The notes under the pieces: model-generated
Databases searched by the model: none
What the model saw: the letters and a program-made list of their open reading frames with translations, nothing else
What the model was told of the DNA's origin: nothing
Program-made: the position numbers and the translations under genes
Assembly (NCBI GenBank): GCA_030562195.1
Contig: JAUJPP010000011.1
Coordinates: 9,486,001 to 9,550,000, forward strand
Direction of reading: 5' to 3'
DNA: 64,000 nt
Source of the DNA: Nipponacmea schrenckii
Lineage: Eukaryota; Mollusca; Gastropoda; Lottiidae
Shown here: positions 48,058-59,945 of the stretch, one piece after another
How positions within the stretch are numbered: position 1 is the first letter of the stretch
Layout: each line of letters opens with the position of its first letter

Positions 48058-48352
48058 TTAATTGTCGTGGACCCATTGGTAAAGACTTTTATTGAGTTGA
48101 AGAAAACATTTAACGGTCATATAGTTGATACCATGTATACAAGACACAGCACAACTATTATAATACAAGAAACAAAGAAAGTTGAACATACAAAGTATGT
48201 ACACCCTTTGATTGTAAGAACGTTTTTGCATCACTGACAAGGGGAAACCGGGCTGAAAAATCCGAAAGTTCATCTCGACCTTTGCCGGGATTGAACCCTG
48301 GACCTTCAGGTTAGCGAGCAAGCGTCTAACCCACCGAGCCCCTCGGTTCCCT
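48058..48352 (-). mobile_element. tRNA-derived SINE
   Basis: On the minus strand the head (about 48347-48270) reads gaggggctcggtgggttaga and includes an A-box-like TGGGTTAGACGC and a B-box-like GGTTCAATCCC, with tRNA-like spacing. A body follows (ttcagcccggtttccccttg, gtgatgcaaaaacg). It ends near caataaaagtctttaccaat. This is the layout of a SINE with an internal Pol III promoter. It is not a functional tRNA gene: the arms do not close and a body is attached. Confidence 0.7.
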
Positions 48353-48815
48353 AAATCATACAAAAAAGCCGATAAAGTAACTGAACATAACATTAATTAC
48401 GAGGCACAGGCAATAGCAAACAAACTACACTTACAGTTTACACTTAGTAAACACAATAGAATCCATGGCTAAAAAACGCTTACAAATTTGAATATGAGCC
48501 ACAGCAACAAAGAAGAGATGTAAGCAAAAGAAAAAGAACGAGAAACATAATATGGTTTAAAATACAGATGTGATGTCACCCTTTGTTTTTTGCGTACCAA
48601 TATGTCAATATTGGACCTTAAATATTAGCCACTTGCCCATAACGAATGGGGATTAGTCTGACTACTCACATTAAATTCACTCATACTTTATTCAGAGAAC
48701 TAATCCAGGTTTCAAAATGTATAGTGTTCAATGTTACGTCCAATTAAAACTTAAAGTTTATCTTCAAATCCTTACTTTCAAATGAAAAAGATAATTAACT
48801 AGAATTGCTTACAAT
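48353..48815. other. No recognised gene
   Basis: Flank of the SINE. AT-rich; no coding motifs or clear repeats seen. Confidence 0.35.
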
Positions 48816-51800
48816 TATGAACGTATTTCGAGAGCCTTAAAATATTATGTAGGCTAAATTTGCAATTACCTACATCTAGACAATATATTGAATATCATTT
48901 GACCTAGTTTTCAAAGTCATAAAATAATTAGGTCACACCTTCCGTAACGGTTAATGATGGCGAAAATATGAAAATTATCAATTTTTGCTGTATTTAAGTA
49001 CACTTATCTCTATGATTTTTTTAAGTAAGCCAAATTATAAAATATCTACTCGTAGACAATATATTGAATATTATTTGACCTAATTTTCAAGGTCATAGAT
49101 TAAGTGGGTCACACCTTCCGTACCCGTTAAAGTGACCTAATTTTGAAAAAATCGAAATTTAAATAATTCGAAAGAAAATACGAAATTTGAAAATCGGTCT
49201 CCAAGAAAAGGTAGATAATGATCCATTGTATCTATGTGCTAAATTTCATCAAAATCGGTCTATCAGTAGTGTCTGAATTTCGGATTTAAGAATTGTAACG
49301 AAAATTCAAAATGGCGGCCGATATGGCAGCTTGACCTAATTATTTAGGTCAAATCAATTACTATTGAAAAGTTATTTATAAAACAGTTTTCACTTTTCAC
49401 CTAGCAGTTATAGACCGGAAGTTACGTAATTACGTCATTTGAGGCTAAACCGGAAGTGGAATTTTTTTTTCACATTTTTTCAAAAATTATAAACATATCG
49501 CCTATCAACTGGTAAAGTTTCAAAATTTTACCATTTATATTAAAGGAGAAATCACGGTCTGAAATTTTTGCCGATGACCCTTGAATATTGAATTGCAAAT
49601 CGTGGGTAAAATATTTAACCTAATTGCATAAAACCTAGAATTGTTAGTTGACAAATAAATTGAAGTTTTCAAATCTGAAAATCCGGTCAAAATCGAACTG
49701 AAAATAAACTTGCTAAAGCAAAAAAACCTGAACTTCCGGTTCTCACTTCCTGTCAGAGATAGAACTTCCGGTTTTGTTTTATTTGATAATAGAAATCATT
49801 CTAAGATCAACTGTAGATTTAGAATTTCTGCACCTTTTACCAGTTTGTCTGCAAACTCATCCAAGAATTACAAAAAAAAAAAAAACTAGAGCCGTACGCC
49901 TAACGGCACTGAAGCAGTGCGTTCCATCCAGGGATTCGTTCGTTAAGCAAAAGACAAAAAGGGTTTATTAAAATAAAAAAATGTGCATCAGAAATGGATT
50001 TTGATTTCATAACAAACGCTCCCATACCCCCCCTTTTCCCCCTTTCCCTTTTTTGCCCCTCCCCATCCTTAGCCTTCATCATCAATTAAGATAGATAATA
50101 AGTTAAAATCATAATAAAAAATGGATAGAGGGTCGTTTAATCTAAAAAAGATATCCGGATCGCCGAAACTCATATTTGTAAATCGCCCAAACGTAGAGAA
50201 TAATACCCAATACAATGTAGATAGTTATATATATTAAATTCGCAATTTCCAGATGGCGATGAAACCAAAAGTAGATATCGTACAAAAAATATATATATAG
50301 CATTGGATAGACAATGTCGAAGCTATATACAAATCGAAAGGTCACTAATGGTTCAAGTTGTCTTAAGTCGCCAGGGTATAACATTGAGACACCACATAAA
50401 TAGCGCGGCCTAACATTTTAAAATTTATATTGAATAGAGTTTCGTCCCTTAGACCATTATTCCAGTCAACTGTATATTATTGTTGCATTATTATAAGAGA
50501 TAAAATTTTAAAATTCTAAAGGTTGTAATTTCGTTCCAAATATTCAATATTTACATCACCCACAACAGGAAAAACATATATAACAACTTTGAATCATTTT
50601 AACTGGATGTAGAACGATTAAACTAAAAAATGATTTCAGATCGCTGAAACTTATATCTTGTAGATCGCCCAAATGCAACACATTAAACAGATTGTTTTAT
50701 AGGGAAAATTCGATATTTTCAAATGGCGATAAAAGCGGAAGTATACATCTTAAAATAAAGCTTTATATATCATTGGATAGAAATTCTCGAGAGCTATCAT
50801 ATTTATACAGGTCAAAAATTCGTCAAAGGTCAACGTCACAATATACGACCCTTCAAAGTTTTTAAAAATTTTAATCGTTATAAAATCAAAATTCAAAAAT
50901 CGGTTTCCATATATATTTCGGCAATCGGTTATAGTTTCTATATACATCAAAATAACACAAATCGAATTATCCCCTGAGACTTTATTTCGATTTAAGGAAA
51001 AACACGCACAGTTAGCATAGAAGAAATTACAGAATTTTGAAATTTTTAAACGCGTAATTTTGATAAAAATACCAAGTGTGATATATTAATGGAAAGATGA
51101 CATTAAACGTAAAAGGAATATGTAAGAAATTCTGTCCTATGTAAATTAGGTCACGTGATAGAGCTCTTTAAAGTTAAAATTTGTGATTTCCAATTGGCTG
51201 CAAAACCGGAAGTAAACATCGGACAACAAAAGTGGGGATACCATTGGGCAGATATAATGAAGGGCAATAACTTTTGTTCAGGTCAAAAGGTCATCAAAGG
51301 TCAAGGTCACGAAATATGACCGGTTAAAGTTTTGACAATAACTGAAAAAATTCAACCGGAAATAAAAGAAAAGCAAAATCGAAATTCAAAAATTCCTTCC
51401 CATACTTTTTTGCGCAATCAATTGATGTTTCTAGAAAATTTAAAATTATGCAATTTAGACTTATCCCTGAGAACTTATTTCAGTTTTACAAAATTTAGTC
51501 GTATCAAGATGGCGGAAGATCCGTTACTTCCGGTTCAAATTTTCTTAATTTAGCATCATTCAATAGACAATTGTAGCTAATTGCAAAAGAAATTTTTCAA
51601 ATATCTTCATTATTCCGGAAGTGCAAAGTTCAACTTTAAAAGCAAATAAAATCAAAACCGGAAGTGATATCGAAATTTTGAAAATTAATTATACTTCGCA
51701 ATCCAAATGTCTATATATCTGTAAGTTTTCAGATCGATCGAAATAAAACTGTAGAAGTTAGAAAATGCAAAAAATTTCAAATTCAAAATGTCAGCGAGAA

Positions 51801-52069
51801 AGTTGGGAAATGTATAATTCTTAAATTGCTATCTTTTAAAACTAAATTCAATGTAGTTACCTTAAAAAAAACCATCAAAATCGGATCAAAAATAAAGCCG
51901 CAAATTGAAAAACAAAGAAAAAATTTAGACGGCGCTACGTCATTTCCTGTAGGTCAAAATGTCGTTAAAATACATTCATCAGATTTAGTCTCGCGGCATT
52001 TTCGGGAGAAATGTTAACAGAATGTGCGTGGCATGTGTAGTTTTGGCTGGGCGCTCTGACCAGAATTCG

Positions 52070-52070
<1 letters not shown>

Positions 52071-52100
<30 letters not shown>
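52071..52100 (+). repeat. Poly(A) run
   Basis: About 30 A in a row just before the GCAGTGCGTTC hairpin. Confidence 0.85.
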
Positions 52101-52101
<1 letters not shown>

Positions 52102-52115
52102 ATTTCGAAAACAAA

Positions 52116-52141
52116 GCAGTGCGTTCGATAGAACGCACTGC
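52116..52141. repeat. Perfect hairpin GCAGTGCGTTC
   Basis: An 11-bp stem (gcagtgcgttc/gaacgcactgc) with loop gata. The counterpart in the right arm is 59921-59945 with loop ttc. A half copy (gcagtgcgttcc) is at 49915-49926. Confidence 0.85.
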
Positions 52142-52627
52142 AAAAAATAAAATAATCCGAACGATTACAATACGTTTTCGCCAAAGTCGAAATACGTAAT
52201 TATGCATTAGGGCGAATCTGTCAGCATCGATTAAAGTTGTATTTCAAATCTTGTCAATAGGCGTTTTTTCATTGTTATTTCGTGCATCCACAGAAAGGTC
52301 CATCTGTGTTTTATGGTTAGTTCTGGTAGATGTTAGCTAGGTATTTCCAACGTAATTAGGCCGATTATGAGTTAATTGGGGAATTATTAGACAAACTGAC
52401 AAAGTTTTCCCATTCATTAAAACATCTTTACTTTTGATTTATATAAGTATTAAAGAATCAAACAATGAAACTTTTTTCGAAACACCAGGTGCTGCCATAT
52501 TGGTTGGTTCATTGTTATTGACACATAGTCTGAATATGGATGATTCTTGTACTAAAGGGCTTAAACGTTTTGATTTCAGGTTTGTTTGTAAATAAAACTC
52601 TAGTAAGTTTATAATGAGCTGGATCTC

Positions 52628-52713
52628 AAGTTTGTCAATGCGTCTAATAATGACCGTATAACTCGGACCTTCGGTCCTCGTCAACGGTCATTATTAGACT
52701 TATTGACAAACTT
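52628..52713. repeat. 86-bp hairpin
   Basis: Arms aagtttgtcaa (52628-52638) and ttgacaaactt (52703-52713), then tctaataatgaccgt (52643-52657) and acggtcattattaga (52684-52698), match as reverse complements. The centre has its own small hairpin ggaccttcggtcc. There is no coding capacity. Confidence 0.8.
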
Positions 52714-52828
52714 TCGACCATTAACCTATACTTAACCCACCTCACGACCAATCAGGTGAAACCAATATAGGACAGAAATTCTCACACTAAATATATTTAA
52801 TTATATAGTAAAAATAATGTTATCTTAA

Positions 52829-53543
52829 GGGGGTTGACAACCCTAAACCTATGTACAAAAAATAGACGAATTCAACCTCTTCTTTTCCACCTATCTGAAA
52901 TATTTAAATATCAATGGAAAGAGGGGACTTTCAGCTATCCAAAAATATATAATTTATTGCTTTATGACATTTCTACTTTGAGAAATACGGTATGAAAGAT
53001 GAACAAAAAAACGTCAATTATTCCATTAAAATTAGCATATCTACTAGACTATTTAATATAGAAGGTTGGAATTTTGCACAACGCAAGTCTACATGTATCT
53101 CCACAATGTCACCTCGGCTTTTTGGAAAATTTTGTTTTGCTTTGAAGATATTGATAGAAATCAAAATTTTGCGTGTGCATTTACGAAAAATTGAATTTTA
53201 CAAAATATTTCATTTTATAAAAAAAAAGCCAACGTAAAGTTATAGAGGACATCGTAAGCTTTAGCTGAAGCCAAAGTTTGTAAAAATTGGATAAATTGTA
53301 AGCGAGATATGCTTTTGGAAAAGTGGCAGTTTTTTTCAACATTTTGCAAACACATGTAAACCTAACATAATTAACGATCATGTTTTTAAAAGATTGTCTT
53401 TCATGCTGAAGAAATCTTTAAGCACCTTTTAGGCACCGATAACATAATTTTTTACTAGATGAGTTTTTTTTCAATGCCAAAGAGAATGGATATAAACGTT
53501 TCTTGATTGAAATACACCTCGAACGATAAGGTTGTCAACCTCC
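52829..53543. mobile_element. TTAA-flanked MITE (715 bp)
   Basis: Ends are inverted repeats: left gggggttgacaaccct, right the complement of ggaggttgacaacctt. TTAA lies immediately outside both (52825-52828, 53544-53547). The family differs from the 24971 MITE but has the same target preference. The short frames inside (52992-53237, 53181-53381) show no transposase motifs. Confidence 0.8.
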
Positions 53544-53547
53544 TTAA

Positions 53548-54627
53548 GCGTCCTTTTTTTCCTAGAAAGAGTACAAAAATATATATAGACAAAACTTACG
53601 TTCAATTATTTCCAATTCTTATCAATTTCGATACTGACGATAGAATTATTTCCTTGGTGACACAATAGTGCTCTCTATAGTAGAGCAGAATAATGTGGAA
53701 GGGGTATTGAAATCAATGTTTTTCCTTACAACTAAAGACGCACGCGATATAAATATAATCTACATATCAAACAAACTACCCTTAAGACGAATTGGCTGCA
53801 TTTTCGGTGAAGTCAATCCTATGTGTATGTGAATCTTAGATGGAAGATAACATTTAGTTTAACGTTAACTTGGTCAAATACAGTGTGTAATAGACCAAAA
53901 CAAAAACTAGAAATAGAAAATGTCGGTGCAGTGGATTTCCATAAGCTTGAAAGAATGAGTGAAAGAGTAAAGAACATCAAAAATAAATTGGTAGAGTTTT
54001 AAATGAAAATTAAAGAAAGCCATCCGGACCATAGATTATTTTTAACCTATTTTAAACTGATATACAACTGAGCACTCACATATGAATAAAACCCAAACAG
54101 GATTATATCCTTGAAATATTTTAGTATATATAACCAATCCTTTATTTACTTTATATAACTTGAACACTACATTCTACGCTAGCATATAAAATTTCAATCC
54201 ATTTAATTATACCTGAACATTCCCCTACATAAGCTAGATTATTTTCATTATGCTCTGAAACTTCAACAACCAATGACAAAAAGCCAGACATCGCATCACT
54301 AATAGCCAACCTAATCAACTTCACGTACCCTATAATGGCCCTGTATTCTATCGACCTCTACCACCATATTCAGCCCCATCGCGGATATACCTACCCATCC
54401 AGAGACAACCATAGACCTACCTACAACACAGCCTACCCACCAGAGATAACCATCGGACTCACCAACATAAGACATTGAATGTATTTGCAAGTATGAATAG
54501 TAAAATAGTAAAATATAAAATTTTTCTTTAACACAGCAGAAGCCTAATCTCATGCGGGTAGAATGTGAAGCGTTAAATGTGCTTAGACAATACGATATAA
54601 TTTGAAAACAATATTCTTGCCAATTTA
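53548..54627. other. No recognised gene
   Basis: Contains a frame on the minus strand at 54311-54640 that is Gly/Val-rich and overlaps the Tigger-like left end. I see no domain in it. Confidence 0.35.
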
Positions 54628-55600
54628 CAGTGGTCCTCACTTATAACGAACATGCTTATACCGAAAAACCGGTAATAACGAACACATTTAAAAGTCCCGT
54701 TTTTCACTGCACTAATTTCATTGAAAAATAAATGGATAAAACGAAATGCTAGTAGCGAATTTTCGGTAATAACGAATAGAAATTGACACCCTTTGTACCA
54801 AAATTAATGGTTATTACGAATGGATTAGTCATAAATAACCGATAATCTCAATTGCTCCAATCACGGCAATAAATTGTCACAGAATTTAACACCTCCCGAC
54901 TCCCGACTATCAATTATTATTTATCAATTAAACTTAATTAACATTTTGTGTAATCCTTTTGTCCTCCTCTGTTCACCCACAGTCCCAAAATATTCATTTG
55001 TTTACTGCTCAAAACAATAAACATACGGCGAAATCGTAAATAACAATAACCGTCTTCAAGTGTCATTCGATTCTCAACATCATCATGGCTACGTACAAAG
55101 CCCATGAAATTCCGAATCCGATGACGAAAATAACGACATGCGTGCAGGTGAATTGAAGAGAATTTGGTACGAGGTGAATAAATTTACCGATGCCCCAGGT
55201 ACCGTAAGACTGGACTATTTTTTAATAGTCGACGAAGATATTATTACAGAGGACAGACCGAGAGACGATGTAATTGTAGAGAGTGTTATGTCGGTGAAAA
55301 ATGATACCACCCCAGAATCTGATGACGAAGAAGAAATCATAGACAATGAAGTTATCATCATTTGCGGACGCTTTTCGAGCTTTAACCACGCTAAGAAAAT
55401 GCATGATTATAATTTATGTGAATGTGCAATAAATTATGACCTGAACTGTTTAAAACTGCGATCGTTCCTTTTCTTTGGGATGGTATGGGTAATTTTGACT
55501 TTATCCATGATGGCGGACATAGAAAATGATATAACGAAATTCGGCTATAACAAACCAATTCGTTCGGTCCCGTATGATTCGTTATAGCCAGGTTTCACTG
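54628..55600 (+). mobile_element. Tigger/pogo-like transposon, internally deleted (973 bp)
   Basis: The left end is CAGTGGTCCTCACTTATAAC. The right end, read inward, is CAGTGAAACCTGGCTATAAC. TA is directly outside both (54626-54627, 55601-55602). CAGTG ends, TATAACGAA and TA targets are typical of Tc1/mariner-pogo elements. The frame at 55138-55587 begins near the C-terminal tail of the transposase and has an acidic stretch (SDDEEEIIDNE). The DDE domain is absent, so it cannot move by itself. Confidence 0.8.
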
Positions 55601-55756
55601 TAGTTAAAACAAGTCATTTAAAACCGCAACAATATGACTATCTTTCTACCAAACCTGACTGCCGTCAGAGACACAAATACACTTGTATTCTTTGTGAAAT
55701 CAATGATATTCTTTTTAACGGTAAATATATCAAATCTGTAAAAACTGAATTAATTA

Positions 55757-56337
55757 CACTTAATACTTTTTGGGTTGTTATGACATTGACTATTTGGAGG
55801 CCGATTGGTGGAGAAAAACTGAACTAAGACTATGGAAGCCGATAGCGACTTATATAAGGAATCATTAATACACATGTTATACTTATTTACAAAGGAGATT
55901 AGCAATCCACAATCTTTCCTCGTCAAACATTATATTGGGGTGAAAAATATTTCTAATTATTTATAGTGATTTACAATCTCGTTACCATCTAACTACCAAT
56001 GCTCATTTGTCGTAACTATGCCACCACGTCTAAATACAACAACCTTATTTATCTATCTATTCATCTATTTATTTTTATTTATTTATTTACATATATAAAA
56101 CCTTTGCCGCTTTCTTTTATCTATGTTAATGTATAATAGTTATTTATAAAATTTTGTTGCCATTCTTAAAATGGTGTTATTATTCTTGGAAACGAATTAA
56201 TATAAGCCCTAGGCTTGTTTTCGAATCCTAAGTTTTTATATTATTATGAATTATTACATATTTATGTGAATAAAATATTGTTTAAAAAAAAAAAAAATAG
56301 TCAATGTCATAACAACCCTATGGGTATTAAGTGTCTT
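55757..56337. mobile_element. Retroposed 3' tail bounded by an inverted 41-bp duplication
   Basis: A 3' UTR-like stretch ends with aataaaatattgt and a run of about 14 A (56283-56296). Right after it, aaatagtcaatgtcataaca (56297 on) is the reverse complement of 55757-55797. atggaagccgatagcg, present at about 55831, recurs at about 56340. The pattern fits target duplication with inversion. Confidence 0.55.
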
Positions 56338-56394
56338 ATATGGAAGCCGATAGCGGCCATCCTCTTTTTTCAATGTCTCAAAGTCGCCGGATTT

Positions 56395-56483
56395 CAAAGT
56401 CGCCAACTCGACAAGTCGCCGGAAATTCGAAATGGCGACTTGGCGACCTTGAAATCCGGCGACTTGTCGAGTTGGCGACTTTG
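56395..56483. repeat. Perfect 29-bp palindrome arms next to a gap
   Basis: 56395-56423 (caaagtcgccaactcgacaa, then gtcgccgga) and 56455-56483 are exact reverse complements. Shorter pieces of the same unit (gtcgccggattt, ggcgacttggcgacc) lie around and between them. This is the edge of a repeat that probably continues into the N run. Confidence 0.9.
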
Positions 56484-56494
56484 AAAAACCCGGG

Positions 56495-56994
56495 NNNNNN
56501 NNNNNNNNNNNNNNNNNNNNNNNNNNNNNNNNNNNNNNNNNNNNNNNNNNNNNNNNNNNNNNNNNNNNNNNNNNNNNNNNNNNNNNNNNNNNNNNNNNNN
56601 NNNNNNNNNNNNNNNNNNNNNNNNNNNNNNNNNNNNNNNNNNNNNNNNNNNNNNNNNNNNNNNNNNNNNNNNNNNNNNNNNNNNNNNNNNNNNNNNNNNN
56701 NNNNNNNNNNNNNNNNNNNNNNNNNNNNNNNNNNNNNNNNNNNNNNNNNNNNNNNNNNNNNNNNNNNNNNNNNNNNNNNNNNNNNNNNNNNNNNNNNNNN
56801 NNNNNNNNNNNNNNNNNNNNNNNNNNNNNNNNNNNNNNNNNNNNNNNNNNNNNNNNNNNNNNNNNNNNNNNNNNNNNNNNNNNNNNNNNNNNNNNNNNNN
56901 NNNNNNNNNNNNNNNNNNNNNNNNNNNNNNNNNNNNNNNNNNNNNNNNNNNNNNNNNNNNNNNNNNNNNNNNNNNNNNNNNNNNNNNNNNNNNN
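56495..56994. other. Assembly gap (500 N)
   Basis: Placeholder of 500 N directly after the palindromic repeat, which probably caused the break. Confidence 0.95.
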
Positions 56995-57112
56995 CATGGG
57001 AAACCGGGAAGTTTAGTTAGAGATTTCTGAATGTCCCCTGATCCGAAATAGATTTTAGGGGAGTTTATATTTATTAAAGACATTTTTTGGTCTATTTATT
57101 CTAAAAAAGTCA

Positions 57113-57188
57113 TAGAGTATTTAGATTTCCGGTAGACCGGAGTGGAGTATAACAAAATGGAGGGATCCCGGGAAATCTAAATACTCTA
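57113..57188. repeat. 76-bp hairpin with 18-bp arms
   Basis: 57113-57130 (tagagtatttagatttcc) and 57171-57188 are exact reverse complements, with 40 bp between them. Confidence 0.85.
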
Positions 57189-57189
57189 A

Positions 57190-57895
57190 TACTACTATTG
57201 GTCCAATGGATCGATGTCAGTTTCATCAGCTACTGACGGTGCATCAGAGTCGTCGTCCTCATTATCTGAATGGACGGACTCTAGGAGATTGTTTCTCTCA
57301 ACCTGGGTATTTTTAGGACAATCTTTAGAGAGATGACCTTCCATCCACAACTATAGCATTTTTTGACTGGTTTCGGCTGACCTTCGTACTTAATGGTCAG
57401 TCGTACACCTTGTACTATAATTGTGGATGGGATTGGTTTCTTCAATTTCGGGGAAAAGATGAAACGTACCCCTTTATCCACCTGCGGAAATTCCCTCCAC
57501 ATAGCCCTTTTGATTGTGAGGGCTGTACAATATTGCTGCATATGAGTTAGTATATACTTGTTATCTAGCTCATACGGTGCTCCATATACAGCAATTCTGA
57601 TGTCAGGGGCCCTGTTAAGAGACATCACCTTGTTGGCTCTTTTCAATTGGTACATGTTACCATTGAAAACGCCATTGTCTTCGAAAGAGAACCAATTTTC
57701 GAAGGCATTGACATCTGTTTCGTTTAAAAATGAAACCAAGAATATTGATCTACCAATATTCTGAAACCCCCTGATAGTATCCATAGGAGCCCCATTCTCC
57801 TGCATCATCCCTAACATATCAAGAGATTTAATGATGCAAGGTTCAATAGGACTCATGTGGACAGTATATTTCCTGTCTATCAGCGGTTTAGCCAT
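57190..57895 (-). pseudogene. Retroelement ORF1 (gag-like): RRM-like domain and CCHC knuckle
   Basis: Starts at ATG 57895-57893. Middle residues IRIAVYGAPYELDNKYIL suggest an RRM-like fold. Near 57370-57330 a CYSCG finger begins, and its H-x4-C half (EGHLSKDC) is in the next frame, so one base is missing at the knuckle. The other frame continues with an acidic tail to about 57190. A LINE or other retroelement nucleic-acid-binding protein is likely. No RT was found next to it; the gap lies downstream. Confidence 0.6.
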
Positions 57896-58690
57896 GTTTT
57901 TGATATATTATGTTTTATACAATAAAAATTTTTCTTTTTTAAATTTTTTTGTGCATTAAATGCTTAAATGTAGTAAGGATGATGATTAAATCAACTCAAT
58001 CTGGTGAAGAAATGACAAAGATGAAATTTAAAAAGGGAAAATAAATCTACATCCGGGACGCCATTTGCTTCACTGTTTACAAAGGAATTTTCGACAATGT
58101 ATATCCATGTGCATCCGAGTAGTGGTAGAATTTCTCGGGAAGACACAAGGATAATCTTATAGATTGTGAAAATATCTATAAGAATGTGTAGTAAAACTAC
58201 GCGAAAGTTTTAGCTATGAATAAAAATATCATGAAAATAGAGTGAAAATTATTCTATTTCCGGGAAACCATTTGCATTATTGTCGACTGACAAACTTAAT
58301 CCAAGTGCATCCGAGATATGATGGTGTATCTCGGTTTGAAACTATGATAATCTAATAGATTATAAGCTTATCTATTAATAGGCACTTGAAAAACACCCGA
58401 AAGTTTGATATTTCGAGTGCTAAAAGAAAAAAAATTTTAGTAACACTCAAAATAACAATAAAACGTAGCGACAAGCAATATGGCGACCAATAGATAGACT
58501 CTGGTTTTCTCCTAAAACAGCATAATTTTGATCAGGTTTTTTTTCTATTTACTAGTTCTAAATCGTACCCTAGGTGGACTTAGCGGGCCGTCCGAACACA
58601 AAGTGCCCGACCCTTACCACCGGAACAACAAACAAAACCTGTCAAAAAAAAATCCCGGCTGTATAGTGTGAGGACAACAGAGCAGTTAAT
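57896..58690. other. No recognised gene
   Basis: Two related blocks (catttgcttcactgtttaca near 58060 and catttgcattattgtcgact near 58270, both followed by gtgcatccgag and then a block including tctcgg and aatct-atagatt) show a diverged tandem duplication of about 200 bp. Confidence 0.45.
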
Positions 58691-59100
58691 TCAATCATGG
58701 GTATTGTGCCACTGCCATATCAAAGTTCAGCCCCATAATTCAGAAATATCATATATCCAGAAAATGCTTGGAATATATCTGGAATTAGTAAACTACGATC
58801 TTTTAACTTCTGATGCTGTGAAGTTATATACCATAATGTGGAGTGAAGTGTGCTTACAAAATGCTTCCCAGTTAATGTAAAGTCGATTAACATTATGGGG
58901 TGTGAATCCAACATTCAGTTCTTTCAATAATTCTAGAGAATGTCAATAAACATCTTATGATCTTTTCTAGTATTTTCATAGTCTTTTGTAGATGGTAAAC
59001 AATCATATTTAATACTACTAGTCATCAACACATCAAAGGCATTTTTTTCTTGTTTCTTCGGTTCTTTGTCACCACTGGCACTGGCACTACTACTCTAGAC
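58690..59100 (-). pseudogene. Decayed unknown coding sequence
   Basis: The minus-strand translation gives SASGDKEPKKQEKNAFDVLM (about 59085-59020), KDHKMFIDIL, then after a one-base shift LELLKELNVGFTPHNVNRL. Another shift leads to TLHSTLWYITSQHQKLKDRS and IPDIFQAFSGYM (to about 58730). It reads as one protein with at least two frameshifts. I do not recognise the family for certain; it resembles repeated uncharacterised invertebrate proteins. Confidence 0.4.
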
Positions 59101-59220
59101 GTGGGGAGAGCTGATTTAGATTTTGAACCAGAATTGGCTTTGCAAATAAACACAGTCACAAACAATAGATTAAAACCCACGATGACATGAAGGGGTGTAG
59201 AAGTTGCTGCTATATCTAAA

Positions 59221-59535
59221 CTACCTTGTGGATTCTGAAGCTATGATCTTTTCGATACGTAGTCCTTCATCAATGACATCATCGGAAGACGAAGTTGAAG
59301 ACGTGCCAAGAAGGCCTACTTTTTCAATTGCGCAATTGGCCAGTTCACCAACTGTTCGGTCGATGCTCATACAAATCAAACACTTGAGCGTTTTCAGAGC
59401 TCTTATTACGGTAACACTAAAATAGCGTGAAGCCATTTGCATAAACAAAAAAATTAAATAAAATGTCATTTCATCCACACGTTTTTCCAAATTCCATCGA
59501 TCTCTGATAGAGCTAGTTGTGAAATCGTATTTCAT
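59221..59535 (-). CDS. Open frame of unknown function
   Basis: 104 codons in the same orientation as the decayed sequence at 58690-59100. It contains a Ser-rich/acidic stretch (GTSSTSSSDDVIDEG). It might be the 5' part of that sequence or chance. No domain was recognised. Confidence 0.25.
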   Translation of the reverse strand: MKYDFTTSSIRDRWNLEKRVDEMTFYLIFLFMQMASRYFSVTVIRALKTLKCLICMSIDRTVGELANCAIEKVGLLGTSSTSSSDDVIDEGLRIEKIIASESTR

Positions 59536-59820
59536 TGGCTGGCTATTGTGTAGTTGTATAAAAGAATGAACATGATTGGTTCAGTAAAATTTGCCGGGAA
59601 ATCCTAGGAAAACCCCATAGCAACAAAATAATTTTGATATTGAAAAAGAACCGAATTAACATTTCATTGTATGGTTATTCCGTAATTTTTCACAATTTAT
59701 AAGAAACATCATTATGAATTGATCAAAGTAATAATCTGTTACCGTTATGGTGGAGTTGTTACCGTTTTAACCGAAAATTTTTGTTACCGTTTAAGTGGAG
59801 TTGTTACCGTTTTAACTAAT

Positions 59821-59945
59821 TACGTATTTCGACTTTGGCGAAAACGTATTGTAATCGTTCGGATTATTACGTATTTCGACTTTGGCGAAAACGTATTGTA
59901 ATCGTTCGGATTATTTTATTGCAGTGCGTTCTTCGAACGCACTGC
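59821..59945 (-). repeat. Two 47-bp units and hairpin at inner end of right arm
   Basis: tacgtatttcgactttggcg begins at 59821 and again at 59868 (period 47). The gcagtgcgttc hairpin follows at 59921-59945. The left arm holds one unit, reversed, at about 52154-52200 beside its hairpin. Confidence 0.8.

Larger units (their letters stand above)
48816..52207 (+). repeat. Repeat arm, left (inverted partner at 59821-63190)
   Basis: Long non-coding, AT-rich sequence with recurring blocks: caaggtcacgaaatatgacc, accggaagt/acttccggt, cacgtgatagagctctttaa, tatcattggatag, and cggtttccatatatatttcg. Read as reverse complement it matches 59.8-63.2 kb in the same order with many substitutions and indels. 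For example, the gagctct-cacgtgacctaatttacat block is at about 51140-51172 here and 60880-60909 there. It ends at its inner side in a perfect hairpin (52116-52141) and a 47-bp motif. Confidence 0.65.

Noticed and set aside
48270..48347. Functional tRNA gene (minus)
   Set aside because: Has A and B boxes but imperfect arms and an attached SINE body.
51965..52207. Minus-strand frame with a Phe run
   Set aside because: The run is the complement of poly(A); low complexity.
54311..54640. 109-codon minus-strand frame
   Set aside because: No start context or domain, and it overlaps the end of the Tigger-like element.
56254..57083. Frames across the second N run on both strands
   Set aside because: Open only because N cannot give stops.
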